A DNA stretch of 64,000 bases from positions 62,001 through 126,000 of the forward strand of contig NZ_JABBFP010000007.1 in the NCBI RefSeq assembly GCF_018494085.1, read 5' to 3'. Shown here in pieces: positions 31,877-41,961 of this stretch. The DNA is from Rosenbergiella collisarenosi. GTDB lineage: Bacteria > Pseudomonadota > Gammaproteobacteria > Enterobacterales > Enterobacteriaceae. Position numbers and translations under genes: made by a program. Every line of letters starts with the position of its first letter. Within the stretch, counting starts at the first letter, position 1. Under the pieces are notes generated by a model. It ran no database searches. It was not told the origin of the DNA and saw nothing but the letters and a program-made list of their open reading frames with translations.

Positions 31877-33853
31877 CTAAGATAACCACCGCTGAGTAAA
31901 TTCTGCTTCGGGTAGTGCCGGAGAATAGAGGTATCCTTGTGCTATACGTATGCCGCGCTCAAGCAACCAATCACGCTGTACTTCTGTTTCTACGCCTTCG
32001 GCTACAACGTCGAGATGAATGATATCTGAAATAGCGGCGATTACGCGTACCATCTTATCATCCACAGGCAGGTCAGAAACAAAACTCCGGTCGAGTTTGA
32101 TTCTTCGTACAGGGAGAGAACGGAACTGATGCAGGTAATGTAAGTTTGAGTATCCCATCCCAAAATCATCTAGAACCATGGAGACACCCGCTTGTTCGAT
32201 GGGGCGTAGCACTTTCATCACCCAGGCGGTATTGGTAATTTGCGCGGTTTCTGTAATTTCGAGTACTAAGGTTCCCGGTTGAATGTTGTAGTCTATCAGG
32301 AGTTGCTTAAGGAACTCTACCGTCGAGCTATCGCGTAATTGGGCAGCTGAGAGATTGACGCTTAATGGCAGCTTGATGCCTTTCGCTTGCCAACTCGCGA
32401 GAATACGACAAGCCTCTTGAAATACCCAGCGGCCGATTTCTGGCATGACACCAATTTCTTCGGCGGTCGTAATAAAGTCTTCGGGTAAAGAGTAACGCCC
32501 ATCATCGCGACAAACGCGCAGCAGTGCCTCCGCTCCCGTAATGTGTCCAGTCTTCATATCGACCTGAGGTTGCAGAAAAAGTGCGTATTGCTTCTCTTGA
32601 ATACCTTTTAAGATCTCTTTTATTTGTCGGAGTCGCCGATGCGATTTTTCCGTCATTTCTTGATCGAAAAACAGAGCTTGGTTAATCCCCTTCGCCACTG
32701 CACTCTGCATCGCAGCTACCCCAAACTCAAGGAGCGACGCCGCACTCATCTTATCCGGTGTCGCATAGGCGATGCCGATATGCGCCTGTGCCTGTAAATA
32801 CAGGTTATCAACAGTGAAAGGAGCCGTTAAGGCGGCTATATAGGTTTCCGCCAGCCTCATTAAAGAGAGAGGTGCCGGTGAATACTTGAAAATTAAAACG
32901 AATTGGTTATCGGCTAACTGTCCAACAAGAATATCCTCACTGACCAATTCACCTATTTTCTTAGCAAATAGCTGTTTCACTTCACGCTGAGTCTCTGACC
33001 CAAGAAGGCTATCGAGCGGGGCGACTTTCACCACCATTACTGCAACTTCGCTAGGTTGTATCGCCATATGCTGCTCGATAATTTCCAGCACCAGTGCTTG
33101 AGTCGGCAATTTTGTCAGGGGGTCACGCGTTGTCGCTTGCTCAAGCTGCTCATAGAGGGTACCACTCATACGCTGTCGATGATTAATTCCGCGCACTAAC
33201 ACGCCGATTTCATCGCCTCTATGCCCTGCAGGTAAAGGTACTTCTACTTCGGACCCGCAATACGGTAGGCTTTGAAGCGAACGCGCGACATGGCGTAATG
33301 GATATACAACAAGCCGGTTGATGAACCAACTGATCGATATCGAAAGTACTAGGGCCAGTAACAAATAGGTGACAACCATAGTCCCTATCGTTGAACGAAT
33401 AAACTGATAGACGCGTGTCGAATCGGCTTCCAACATCAAGGTTGCGAGCGGCTTGGGCATGCCGACATGTTCCGGTGAGTAGAGGGGCAACGAAATGATT
33501 ACTGGTAAGTTAAAGAGGTGGGCGATCAGCGCAGGAACCGTATCATAATCAGTAAAATCGACCTGCAATGCTTGAAAACCATCAGGAAGAGTGATTTCCG
33601 CTTTACCTAAAACCCCGGCAGGCTTTAGCGAATTCAATAAGCGCTGAGCGTCTTCAATGTTTCCACGTAATACCGCATCGGACAGAGGCTGACGAATTGT
33701 ATGTGCAATATTTTCCATTTGTTGCGCGTATTCAATGCGACGTTGGCCAACAAAATGAAAGAGCTGAATAACAGTAAAGATACAGACAACCACGATGACC
33801 ACAGAGGAAACTGTTGCCATTTGTTTAATTGTCAGTGAGCGGTGCACGCGCAA
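31877..33853 (-). CDS. pdeK: c-di-GMP phosphodiesterase YhjK (PdeK)
   Basis: 658 aa. Layout: membrane helix about 10-32, periplasmic sensor, second helix about 152-175, HAMP region, degenerate GGDEF domain (ADNQF in place of GGDEF), then an EAL domain from about 405. The EAL domain keeps EALLR, NLSAAQL, ITETA, LDDFGMGYSNL, KLDRSF and the loop VAEGVET, so it should hydrolyse c-di-GMP. The frame starts with TTG at 33853, giving MRVHRSLTIKQMA that matches remembered E. coli YhjK; a GTG two codons later is an alternative. E. coli yhjK lies near the cellulose genes; none are seen here. Confidence 0.88.
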   Translation of the reverse strand: MRVHRSLTIKQMATVSSVVIVVVCIFTVIQLFHFVGQRRIEYAQQMENIAHTIRQPLSDAVLRGNIEDAQRLLNSLKPAGVLGKAEITLPDGFQALQVDFTDYDTVPALIAHLFNLPVIISLPLYSPEHVGMPKPLATLMLEADSTRVYQFIRSTIGTMVVTYLLLALVLSISISWFINRLVVYPLRHVARSLQSLPYCGSEVEVPLPAGHRGDEIGVLVRGINHRQRMSGTLYEQLEQATTRDPLTKLPTQALVLEIIEQHMAIQPSEVAVMVVKVAPLDSLLGSETQREVKQLFAKKIGELVSEDILVGQLADNQFVLIFKYSPAPLSLMRLAETYIAALTAPFTVDNLYLQAQAHIGIAYATPDKMSAASLLEFGVAAMQSAVAKGINQALFFDQEMTEKSHRRLRQIKEILKGIQEKQYALFLQPQVDMKTGHITGAEALLRVCRDDGRYSLPEDFITTAEEIGVMPEIGRWVFQEACRILASWQAKGIKLPLSVNLSAAQLRDSSTVEFLKQLLIDYNIQPGTLVLEITETAQITNTAWVMKVLRPIEQAGVSMVLDDFGMGYSNLHYLHQFRSLPVRRIKLDRSFVSDLPVDDKMVRVIAAISDIIHLDVVAEGVETEVQRDWLLERGIRIAQGYLYSPALPEAEFTQRWLS

Positions 33854-34027
33854 TGGATAGCCATCCTTCTCGAATTACAGAAATTGTTCAAAATTAAGTA
33901 TATCCCAGCCTTTTACCCTAAGTGTCAGGAATTATCCATTAATCTAGTATTTTTGATTAATTATTTTAAATTTTGAAAATGGCAGATAGCTTCCTTGCTT
34001 ACGGATCAATCCTTAACGATACCCTTA

Positions 34028-35008
34028 TTATCCCTCGACATAAAAACAGGCAACACTTTGATTATCATAATCTTTTAATAATGGCTGTTGCTGTTCACAT
34101 TTCGCCATTTTGAAGCGACAGCGAGCGGCAAAGGCACAACCCGTAGGGGGATTTAGGGGGCTCGGCAACTCCCCCGTTAATTTTATCCGCACTTGCTTGT
34201 CCTGGCTGTTTAATCGAGGAGTGGCCGAGAGTAAAGCCTGCGTATAAGGGTGCAAAGGTTGCTTAAATATCGATTTCTTCGGACCTTTTTCTACACACCG
34301 TCCAAGATACATCACCATAACTTCGTCCGCGATATGTTCCACCACGGAAAGATCGTGAGAGATAAAAATATACGATAGCCCTAACTCTTGCTGGAGTTCC
34401 ATCATAAGGTTGAGCACCTGCGCTCTCACTGACACGTCTAAAGCAGAAACCGGTTCATCTGCAATCAAGACCTCCGGATTTAACATTAAGCCGCGTGCTA
34501 TCGCTATTCTCTGCCGCTGTCCTCCTGAAAACATATGTGGATATCGTTCATAATGTTCGGTTTTAAGGCCGACTTTACTCATTATCGCTAATACTTTTTC
34601 ACGTCGTTCCGCCTTAGACAAATCAGTATTAATGATCAGTGGTTCTTCGAGAATCTGGCTGATCTTTTTTCTTGGATTCAGCGATGCATAAGGGTTTTGG
34701 AAAATGATCTGGATTTTTTTCCGGCGTAATATTTGTGCCTGACGGTCAGCTTGTAGTAGATCGCGGCCATTCCAATACAGCTCACCCGCGGTAGGCACTT
34801 CAATCATTGTTAGTAATCGACCCAGCGTCGACTTACCACAACCAGACTCCCCCACTACTGCCAGCGTTTTTCCTCTCGCCAGCGTGAATGAGATTCCGTC
34901 CAAGGCTTTCACTAAAGCCGATTTTCCCCAGAGGCCTGTTTTAACCGGATAATATTTTGTTAATGCTTTTGCCTCAATAAGCCATGGTTGTTCGCCGTTA
35001 TGCGTCAT
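34028..35008 (-). CDS. dppF: Dipeptide ABC transporter ATP-binding protein DppF
   Basis: 326 aa. ABC ATPase with Walker [10 protein letters not shown], signature [15 protein letters not shown] and Walker [13 protein letters not shown], plus the C-terminal oligopeptide-transporter extension with a cysteine-containing segment (CAFAARCRF ... SVACFYVEG) typical of iron-sulfur-binding DppF/OppF proteins. It powers dipeptide and heme or ALA import with DppD. Its ATG overlaps the dppD end by 11 bases. Last gene of dppABCDF. Confidence 0.96.
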   Translation of the reverse strand: MTHNGEQPWLIEAKALTKYYPVKTGLWGKSALVKALDGISFTLARGKTLAVVGESGCGKSTLGRLLTMIEVPTAGELYWNGRDLLQADRQAQILRRKKIQIIFQNPYASLNPRKKISQILEEPLIINTDLSKAERREKVLAIMSKVGLKTEHYERYPHMFSGGQRQRIAIARGLMLNPEVLIADEPVSALDVSVRAQVLNLMMELQQELGLSYIFISHDLSVVEHIADEVMVMYLGRCVEKGPKKSIFKQPLHPYTQALLSATPRLNSQDKQVRIKLTGELPSPLNPPTGCAFAARCRFKMAKCEQQQPLLKDYDNQSVACFYVEG

Positions 35009-35984
35009 AACTCGGCCTCCCCGATGTATTCAATGGATAATGACATTTCACTTGGCGACCTTCGTATTCACGAATTTCTGGCTCTTGTCGACGACAAATA
35101 TCCGATACATAAGGGCAGCGCGGGCTGAGTAAACAGCCCAGGGGGCGGTCGTACTTACCTGGGACCACTCCGGGTAAAGAGTCTAGTTTCGCTTTATCAG
35201 TAGAAAATTCGGGTAGTGCATTGAGTAGCGCCTGGGTATAGGGGTGCCGGGGAGTCGTGAAGATGTCTTCCGCCCTACCAATTTCGACGACTTGCCCCGC
35301 GTACATGACGATAATTTGCTGAGCCGATTGTGCCACTAACGCTAAATCATGAGTAATGAGGATCAGCGCCATGTCTTCTTGCTGCTGTAACTCGAGGAGT
35401 AACTCGATAATCTGCGCTTGTATCGTTACATCTAAAGCAGTAGTAGGTTCATCCGCTATTAATAGTTTCGGTTTACAGGCGATCGCCATTGCAATCATGA
35501 TACGTTGGCTCATTCCACCAGAGAGCTGATGTGGGTAGACATTGAGTCGCGATTGCGGATCAGGAATACCGACTCGTTCCAATAGAGAAATCGCCTGTTG
35601 TCGTCTGCCTCGTCGACTCCCTCCTTGATGTACCTTAATCGCTTCCATAATCTGAAAACCTATGGTGAAGCAAGGGTTTAGGCTCGTCATTGGGTCCTGA
35701 AAAATCATGGCAATATCTGCACCAACGATTTTACGTCGCTGCTTTGCTGATATTTGCTGTAGATCCTTGGCCCCAAAATGGAGACCCTCTGCGAGGACTC
35801 TGCCAGGGAAGTCAATCAACCCCATGATGGCCAGAGAGCTCACTGACTTACCAGAACCTGACTCGCCAACGATACCAATCACCTGTCCAGCATCGACACG
35901 GTAACTGATGCGATCCACGGCTTTAAACGGTGCGGCGGGATCCCCAAACTGCACCGAAAGATTATTTACGTTTAATAATGTCAT
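34998..35984 (-). CDS. dppD: Dipeptide ABC transporter ATP-binding protein DppD
   Basis: 328 aa. Second ATPase of the transporter. It has Walker A GESGSGKS, signature [16 protein letters not shown] and Walker [13 protein letters not shown], and the oligo/dipeptide C-terminal domain with [18 protein letters not shown]. It follows dppC by 11 bases. Pairing of DppD with DppF as a heterodimer is established for the family. Confidence 0.96.
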   Translation of the reverse strand: MTLLNVNNLSVQFGDPAAPFKAVDRISYRVDAGQVIGIVGESGSGKSVSSLAIMGLIDFPGRVLAEGLHFGAKDLQQISAKQRRKIVGADIAMIFQDPMTSLNPCFTIGFQIMEAIKVHQGGSRRGRRQQAISLLERVGIPDPQSRLNVYPHQLSGGMSQRIMIAMAIACKPKLLIADEPTTALDVTIQAQIIELLLELQQQEDMALILITHDLALVAQSAQQIIVMYAGQVVEIGRAEDIFTTPRHPYTQALLNALPEFSTDKAKLDSLPGVVPGKYDRPLGCLLSPRCPYVSDICRRQEPEIREYEGRQVKCHYPLNTSGRPSYDA

Positions 35985-35995
35985 TTCGATGCCTT

Positions 35996-36898
35996 CTATT
36001 GTTTGAGTTTAGGATCGAGCGCATCACGTAAGCCATCGCCGACTAGGTTGAAAGCAAGAACAGTCAGCAGGATCACCACGCCCGGGAAAGTGACTACCCA
36101 CCATGCACTCGCGGCATACTGTAAGACATCCGATAGCATCGTCCCCCACTCAGGGGTCGGCGGTTGTGCTCCCATACCAAGAAACCCCAGCGCGGCCATA
36201 TCCAGAATGGCATTAGAGAAGCCTAACGACGCTTGAACAATCAATGGCGCTAAACAGTTGGGGAGGATATTAATGAACATCTGACGATAGGCGCTGGCTC
36301 CAGCAACATTCGAAGCAATCACGTAATCTCGCTGCGTCTCCACGAGGACCGCTGCACGCGTTAGTCTTATGTAGTGTGGTAGCGCGACAAAGGTTAACGC
36401 TATAGAAGCATTCCAAATAGAGGGGCCAAAGATCGCTACCAGTACTAAAGCCAGTAATAGGCTAGGCAGCGCTAACATGATATCGACGATACGCATAATC
36501 GCCGCATCAATTATTCCGCCGAAGTAGCCCGCTACCAGCCCAAAAACCACACCAAAGATTAGCGACAGTAAAACGACTAGGCAGCCCACTAATAAGGAAA
36601 GACGCGCACCGTACATCAGTCGACTAAGAATATCGCGCCCTACATCATCGGTGCCTAAAATAAACCGCCAACTTCCCCCCTCTTGCCATACCGGTGGATG
36701 TAACAGCGCGTCTCGAAACTGTTCGGCGGAGCCATGAGGGGCAAGAATATTGGCAAAAATAGCCACAAGTAACATGACGAAAATGAAAATCGCCCCGACT
36801 AAAGCCCCTCTATTTTGACAGAAATAGACGATAAACTCTTGAAACGGCGTTACAGGCTTCATGGCGATTGTCTCACTATGCGTATCTGGAATAGACAT
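35996..36898 (-). CDS. dppC: Dipeptide ABC transporter permease DppC
   Basis: 300 aa. About six membrane helices, with the first near 33-55. The permease loop that contacts the ATPases is [19 protein letters not shown]-like ([14 protein letters not shown]) with the conserved Gly and Ala. An N-terminal oligopeptide permease C domain precedes the BPD transport domain. It lies nine bases after dppB. Confidence 0.95.
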   Translation of the reverse strand: MSIPDTHSETIAMKPVTPFQEFIVYFCQNRGALVGAIFIFVMLLVAIFANILAPHGSAEQFRDALLHPPVWQEGGSWRFILGTDDVGRDILSRLMYGARLSLLVGCLVVLLSLIFGVVFGLVAGYFGGIIDAAIMRIVDIMLALPSLLLALVLVAIFGPSIWNASIALTFVALPHYIRLTRAAVLVETQRDYVIASNVAGASAYRQMFINILPNCLAPLIVQASLGFSNAILDMAALGFLGMGAQPPTPEWGTMLSDVLQYAASAWWVVTFPGVVILLTVLAFNLVGDGLRDALDPKLKQ

Positions 36899-36907
36899 AC
36901 CTGCCTC

Positions 36908-37927
36908 CTATTTCTGATGTCTAATACGTGGGTTGATCACCCCGTATAAAATATCAACGATGAAATTCACCATGATAATTAAAATCGCGATGAGTAAGAC
37001 ACCGCCTTGTACGACAGGATAATCACGGCGTTGTAACGCTTCGATAAGCCAACGCCCCAATCCCGGCCACGAAAATATCGTCTCGGTAAGGATTGCTCCG
37101 GCCAATAGGGAGCCCACTTGCAGGCCGATAATAGTCACCACGGGCAACATGGCATTTCGTAAGGCATGCACGAGAATGACCCGTACTGGCGTCAACCCTT
37201 TGGCTCGAGCGGTACGGATGTAGTCCTCACCTAAGACTTCCAGCATGGCACTACGGGTCATGCGTACGATGACCGCGAGAGGGATGGTCCCTAAGACGAT
37301 GGCGGGTAAGATAATATGCTGGACTGCATCCTTAAAATCCCCTGGTTCACCCCATAATAAGGTGTCAATTAACATAAACCCGGTTAGCGGTTTACTCTCA
37401 TCTAAAAAGACAACATCACTGATCCGCCCAGCAACGGGTAAAAGATTGAGCTTTACGGAAACGAACATAATTAACATTATTCCCCACCAGAAAATCGGCA
37501 TGGAATAACCGGCTAAGGAGATACTCACGGCAGTATGGTCGAAGACTGACCCTCGTTTAACCGCGGCCAATACCCCAACAGGAATACCGACAATGACCGC
37601 GAACACCATTGCACAAATACCCAGCTCTAGTGTTGCTTGAAAACGCGGAATAAACTCATTCCAGACAGGCGTACGACTACTTAGTGAGATACCTAAATCG
37701 CCGTGTAGAACCCCTTGGATATAGGTGAAGTACTGTTCCCAGATAGGTTGGTCTAAACCAAATTGATGCATTAGCGCCGCATGGCGTTCCGGCGAGATCC
37801 CCCGCTCACCCGCCATAATCATGATGGGGTCACCGGGGATAAGATGAACGAAAGCAAAGGTTAACAGCGTAATACCGATAAAGGTGGGGATCACCAACCC
37901 TAAGCGTCGAAGTATAAATTGCAGCAT
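36908..37927 (-). CDS. dppB: Dipeptide ABC transporter permease DppB
   Basis: 339 aa, same length as E. coli. Six membrane helices, starting MLQFILRRLGLVIPTFIGI. The EAA-type loop is GEDYIRTARAKGLTPVRVI. An in-frame codon lies four residues upstream at 37939, but the E. coli protein starts with MLQF. It follows dppA by 111 bases, the longest spacing in the operon, where E. coli also has a gap. Confidence 0.96.
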   Translation of the reverse strand: MLQFILRRLGLVIPTFIGITLLTFAFVHLIPGDPIMIMAGERGISPERHAALMHQFGLDQPIWEQYFTYIQGVLHGDLGISLSSRTPVWNEFIPRFQATLELGICAMVFAVIVGIPVGVLAAVKRGSVFDHTAVSISLAGYSMPIFWWGIMLIMFVSVKLNLLPVAGRISDVVFLDESKPLTGFMLIDTLLWGEPGDFKDAVQHIILPAIVLGTIPLAVIVRMTRSAMLEVLGEDYIRTARAKGLTPVRVILVHALRNAMLPVVTIIGLQVGSLLAGAILTETIFSWPGLGRWLIEALQRRDYPVVQGGVLLIAILIIMVNFIVDILYGVINPRIRHQK

Positions 37928-38038
37928 AAAAAATCTCATTATTTTCCCAGTCGTAACGCTGGGTCATCGCTCATCATGCTAACGGCGAAAAGCCGCTAAT
38001 AGCTGGCACCTGGCAGTCAATAGCCAGGTGCGCAGGGA

Positions 38039-39652
38039 CTAGTCTTTTATGTCAACATTTTCGAAATGATGTTTACCCAGTGGGTCGACAAGGTAACCAA
38101 TAACCTTGTTACTTATCGGTTCGTACACCGTAGAGTGGGCAATGATGAGGGCTGGTGCTTGCTCATGCATAATCACTTGAGCCTGCTGATAGTAAGCGAT
38201 ACGTTTTTGATGATCACTTTCTGCGCGGGCTGGCTGAATTTGATCTTCAAAAGGCTTGTAGCACCAACGGGAGTAGTTCGAACCATCCTTCGCCGCCGTA
38301 CAGCTAAACAACGTTGCAAAGAAATTATCTGGGTCCCCATTATCACCGGTCCAGCCCATCATGACGGTTTGATGCTCACCCGCTTTAGCACGTTTAAGAT
38401 ATTCACCCCATTCGTAAGTGACGATGTTAGCTTTAACGCCAATTTTGGCCCAGTCGGCTTGAATCATTTCAGCCATACGTCTTGCATTGGGGTTATAGGG
38501 GCGCTGTACAGGCATGGCCCATAAATCGATGGTGAAGCCATTTGCTAGCCCGGCAGCTTTAAGAAGAGACTTCGCTTTGTCAGGATCATAGCCATAATCT
38601 TTAATTGCTGAGTCGTAGCCCCACATCGTGGGTGGAATTAAATTCTTAGCTGCCTGCCCCGCCCCTTGGTAGACCGCTTTGATAATTGCCTCTTTATTTA
38701 CAGCGTAATTAAGCGCCTGTCGGACTTGAACATTATCTAGCGGCTTTTTCTCGGTATTAAATGATAGGTAACCAACATTAAGACCGGGTTGCTGTAATAG
38801 CGTAATGGCTTTGTTTTGCCGCATTCCCGCAAGATCTGCAGGGTTAGGGAAGGCCATCACTTGGCATTCACCCTTTTGTAATTTTGCATAACGAACGGAG
38901 GCATCAGGCGTGATTGAAAAGACTAAGCGATCGATTTTAGCGTGAGGTCCCCAATAATCAGGGTTCGCTTTGTATAAAATACGCGAGTCTTTTTGGTATT
39001 GCTGCAAAATAAAGGGGCCTGTCCCGACAGGACTGAGATCGACTTTCTGCGGCGTACCCGCTTTAAGCATTGCATCCGCATACTCTTTCGAGAGAATAGA
39101 GGCAAAGTCCATGCCCAAATCCGCGAGGAACGGGGCTTCCGGACGAGTCAGTGTGATTTTTACGGTGAGATCATCGACCTTTTCGATACTTTGAAGCAGC
39201 TTAGGCATATCCATACCTTCAAAGTATTCGTAGCTACCTCCCGACACGTTATGGTAAGGATTATTTTTATCTAACTGGCGCTCAAAGGAGAACACGACAT
39301 CGTCGGCATTGAGTGTTCGGCTAGGGGTAAAATCTTTGGTAGTTTGCCACTTAACCCCTGGACGGAGATGAAAGGTATACGTCTTACCATCAGGACTCAC
39401 CTCCCAACGTTCTGCAAGGCCAGGTTGTAGCTCCGTCGTACCGACTTTGAATTCAACTAGACGGTTGTAGATAGGTACTGAGCTGGCATCGTAGGTCGTG
39501 CCGCTGGTAAATAATTGTGGATTAAAGCCTTCGGGAGAGGCTTCGGAGCAATAGACGAGCGTTTTAGCGCTCACTCCCCCGCTCAGCATTAGAGCACCGG
39601 TAAGAAACGCTAAAGACGATAACTGACGTAGCCGGAACCTGTTATTAACCAT
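38039..39652 (-). CDS. dppA: Periplasmic dipeptide-binding protein DppA
   Basis: 537 aa. A signal peptide (about 1-29, ending GGVSA) precedes a family 5 solute-binding protein: KTLVYCSEASPEGFNPQLF, the conserved motif TYDASSVPIYNRLVEF and GWTGDNGDPDNFF. It delivers dipeptides to DppBC and also binds heme and ALA in E. coli. The ATG at 39652 has GGAG five bases upstream and gives a normal signal peptide; the frame continues up to 39685 across the CA-rich leader element. Confidence 0.96.
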   Translation of the reverse strand: MVNNRFRLRQLSSLAFLTGALMLSGGVSAKTLVYCSEASPEGFNPQLFTSGTTYDASSVPIYNRLVEFKVGTTELQPGLAERWEVSPDGKTYTFHLRPGVKWQTTKDFTPSRTLNADDVVFSFERQLDKNNPYHNVSGGSYEYFEGMDMPKLLQSIEKVDDLTVKITLTRPEAPFLADLGMDFASILSKEYADAMLKAGTPQKVDLSPVGTGPFILQQYQKDSRILYKANPDYWGPHAKIDRLVFSITPDASVRYAKLQKGECQVMAFPNPADLAGMRQNKAITLLQQPGLNVGYLSFNTEKKPLDNVQVRQALNYAVNKEAIIKAVYQGAGQAAKNLIPPTMWGYDSAIKDYGYDPDKAKSLLKAAGLANGFTIDLWAMPVQRPYNPNARRMAEMIQADWAKIGVKANIVTYEWGEYLKRAKAGEHQTVMMGWTGDNGDPDNFFATLFSCTAAKDGSNYSRWCYKPFEDQIQPARAESDHQKRIAYYQQAQVIMHEQAPALIIAHSTVYEPISNKVIGYLVDPLGKHHFENVDIKD

Positions 39653-39671
39653 TGTATCTCCAGAAATGACG

Positions 39672-39684
39672 AGTGTTGTGTGCA
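39672..39684 (-). promoter_or_regulatory. CA-rich element in dppA leader, candidate GcvB sRNA target
   Basis: The minus strand reads TGCACACAACACT, ending about 20 bases before the dppA start and just upstream of its Shine-Dalgarno sequence. GcvB represses E. coli and Salmonella dppA by pairing its G/U-rich R1 region with such CA-rich stretches. The sequence is directly visible; the pairing is inference since the gcvB gene is not in the window. Confidence 0.6.
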
Positions 39685-40050
39685 TTAATCCGCCGACGAT
39701 GCTGGCGGTAAGTTAGAATTATTATTGTGTGCGCTCAGAAATAGAGATGCTTACAGCCTAATCTCCGGCTGGATAATGCCAATGTGGTCAAAGAGTGGGG
39801 AGGAAGTCAATAAATCTTGCGAGAATACGGAGGGCGGTAACAGAATTGTGATGGGATGTTGCCCTTTTACCATCAACCTACCGAATGTCCGTCCACCAGA
39901 TATCGGGTGAACACTAGATGATTGCACTACAAAAGCGCGGAGGTTTAGTTGAAAGCTTTTATAAAAAAAGGCTCTATAAAAAGTGGAGAATCTGGCACGA
40001 AAGGTTTTTATCAGATACCCGGCATGCGCTATGAGGGAAAACAACAGGCA

Positions 40051-40079
40051 AAAAAAAACCTGAACAAATGTTCAGGTTT
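40051..40079 (-). terminator. Terminator of the second tRNA-Pro gene
   Basis: Stem AAACCTGAAC / GTTCAGGTTT (40056-40065 with 40070-40079) and a four-base loop, followed on the minus strand by a T run (40051-40058). It begins about ten bases after the tRNA CCA. Confidence 0.9.
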
Positions 40080-40087
40080 CTTAAATT

Positions 40088-40164
40088 TGGTCGGCGAGAG
40101 AGGATTCGAACCTCCGACCCACTGGTCCCAAACCAGTTGCGCTACCAAGCTGCGCTACTCGCCG
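40088..40164 (-). tRNA. tRNA-Pro (UGG), second copy, at the locus of E. coli proK
   Basis: 77 bases with encoded CCA, identical at every base to the tRNA-Pro at 11556-11632; anticodon UGG. It lies between dppA and eptB, where E. coli carries proK, whose anticodon is CGG and whose stems differ. Identity also continues into the 3' trailer (GGTTTCTT-AAATTT, one-base indel) but stops right after the 5' end. It has its own promoter and terminator. Gene conversion of proK by proM is the simplest explanation. Confidence 0.97.
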
Positions 40165-40174
40165 ATGGGGGCGC

Positions 40175-40203
40175 ATATTACTGCGCTCCCCGCCTAGCGT
40201 CAA
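40175..40203 (-). promoter_or_regulatory. Promoter of the second tRNA-Pro gene
   Basis: On the minus strand, -35 TTGACG (40198-40203), a 17-base spacer and -10 TAATAT (40175-40180), followed by the GC-rich discriminator GCGCCCCC. It is strong and of the stringently controlled type, and unrelated in sequence outside the boxes to the promoter of the other tRNA operon. Confidence 0.85.
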
Positions 40204-40251
40204 CCGATATTTACTCGCTACCTGTGTGAATGCCTAAAAACAGAGCAATGA

Positions 40252-41961
40252 TCAGTGCTGCGACGTTGCAGCCTTAATCGCCGCCTCGGCAGTCGTCCGA
40301 TCGCACCAATTATTCTTAGCATTGATCCCACCATCTTGCGAACGGTAGCCTAAGCATCCCATGAGCGAATCGAATATTTCAGTATGCTTATGTTGTACGC
40401 CTGCTTTTGCCTGCTGTTGCAGCAGAGTAAAGCGCTGTCGATTTTCGCTATCGGCTAAGAACGGGTTAGACGCCCATACAATCATCGGCACTCTAAACTG
40501 TTCTGGCGGAGCCATTTCTCTCGGCGTGCCATGAAAATGCATATTATCGCTAATCGATTCGCCATGATCGGCGACATAAAACACAATCGCTTTCTTATCG
40601 CGCAGCTGGTCATAGATAGCGTCTAAGGTATGATCAACATAGCGGACAGAGTTATCATAAGCGTTGATCAATTGTTCCTTAGAACAGAAGTCGTTGCCGC
40701 CAATACACTCTGGCGTATAGTAGGCAAAACTCCTTGGATAGCGTTGGGAGTAAAGATAGTGTGAGCCTTTGGTATGTAGAATGATGAGGTGCTTTCCTTT
40801 CGGAAACTGGCTGACCGATTGTGCCACTTTCGGTACCAGCAGCATATCGTCGACGGTCTTACCCCTATTCTCCGGCTCAGAACCGATCTGTTCACGAAAC
40901 TCAATATTGTTCGCATCGGTCTTACTGTAAAACCATACCTCTCCCTGCATGGCATAGAGTTCCGACGTAAAGCCTAGCTCACGCAATACGGAAAAAACGT
41001 TTTCTTCTTTCAGCGTACGCCCAGGATCATTAGCCGCCCCGCCTTCACGAACAAACATGCAACGTAGTGACAACTTCGTCGCCGTATCGCACGACTCGCC
41101 CCTGAAGGCTGCAAGATTACTCTCTTTCGCCAGGTTAGGCGTCGTGTCTCGACGATAACCGAAGATGCCCATATGGTCCCAACGGGTCGTTTCACCAATC
41201 ACGAATACGACGTACGTGTCATCTAGGCTTTCCGGTGCCGTATAGTGGAAACGTTCTGCAGGATCGAGCAACTCTTCTGAAAAAACGTCTTCATTTAAGC
41301 GTGACCAGGCAAAAATACCGAGTGATGAGACCCAATTAGACGGTAAGTAACTATGAGCAACCACGCCGCCATAGCTTGGCATGTCGCGATTGGTTTGATG
41401 CTCTTGGGCTTTATAAGCTTTATCCAGCGTACGGATTGGCAACCACGCCAGTACCACCGCCAAGAGAACGCCCCCCCAGCCGCGTAATGCGGATTTGACC
41501 CGTCGAGATTGTATCAAGAGCCCTGCGTTGCCATCGTTCAACCAGATTATGATAAGCGGAGGTAACCCAAGCAATAGGAGCCAGAGATAAAACCATATTC
41601 CCACCACCTCACTGGTTAGGTCTGTATCAGTGGTTGTGAGTACCGAGGCGATAATCCCGTAACCAATGATGATGTTGTACATGAACATGTAGTAAGCGCT
41701 AGCGACTGAGACCAACACGAGTACAGAGGAGAAGATTTTAGCACACCATTTTCCGCCTAAAGACGTTAAACGCAGGACGAAAAACGTTGCAAAGAAGGTG
41801 GCGAGTATTTCCGCGGCGATAGAACAGCCTGCGAGTAGCGTCGGTTGTTGAACCACGAGTTTGATGTGGCGATAAAAGATAGCACTATTTAAAAACCATC
41901 CCACATAAGCAGCGAGAAGGACGGAGACTTGCGTTTGGCTCAAACTACGAACTTTAATCAT
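40252..41961 (-). CDS. eptB: Kdo-directed phosphoethanolamine transferase EptB
   Basis: 569 aa. Five N-terminal membrane helices (to about 175) and a periplasmic alkaline-phosphatase-like domain. Metal and nucleophile motifs: FVIGETTRWDHMG (Glu257 region), SCDTATKLSLRC with a likely nucleophilic Thr293, and VADHGES. It adds phosphoethanolamine to the outer Kdo of lipopolysaccharide, lowering negative charge. The ATG at 41961 matches the E. coli N-terminus length; a TTG at 41970 is in frame upstream. E. coli eptB is controlled by sRNAs MgrR and ArcZ; not testable here. Confidence 0.94.
   Translation of the reverse strand: MIKVRSLSQTQVSVLLAAYVGWFLNSAIFYRHIKLVVQQPTLLAGCSIAAEILATFFATFFVLRLTSLGGKWCAKIFSSVLVLVSVASAYYMFMYNIIIGYGIIASVLTTTDTDLTSEVVGIWFYLWLLLLGLPPLIIIWLNDGNAGLLIQSRRVKSALRGWGGVLLAVVLAWLPIRTLDKAYKAQEHQTNRDMPSYGGVVAHSYLPSNWVSSLGIFAWSRLNEDVFSEELLDPAERFHYTAPESLDDTYVVFVIGETTRWDHMGIFGYRRDTTPNLAKESNLAAFRGESCDTATKLSLRCMFVREGGAANDPGRTLKEENVFSVLRELGFTSELYAMQGEVWFYSKTDANNIEFREQIGSEPENRGKTVDDMLLVPKVAQSVSQFPKGKHLIILHTKGSHYLYSQRYPRSFAYYTPECIGGNDFCSKEQLINAYDNSVRYVDHTLDAIYDQLRDKKAIVFYVADHGESISDNMHFHGTPREMAPPEQFRVPMIVWASNPFLADSENRQRFTLLQQQAKAGVQHKHTEIFDSLMGCLGYRSQDGGINAKNNWCDRTTAEAAIKAATSQH

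Larger units (their letters stand above)
39653..40087. other. dppA upstream region, 435 bases without a supported gene
   Basis: Short frames on both strands here carry no recognisable product. The stretch next to dppA holds its Shine-Dalgarno GGAG, a CA-rich element (39672-39684) and an AATAATAAT tract at about 39717-39727. The stretch next to the tRNA holds its terminator (40051-40079). No clear -35/-10 pair or CRP site was found for dppA. About 300 bases in the middle are unexplained; the dppA promoter must lie within them. Confidence 0.5.

Noticed and set aside
38066-38524. 152-codon plus-strand frame opposite dppA
   Set aside because: Antisense shadow; no ribosome binding site and no known domain.
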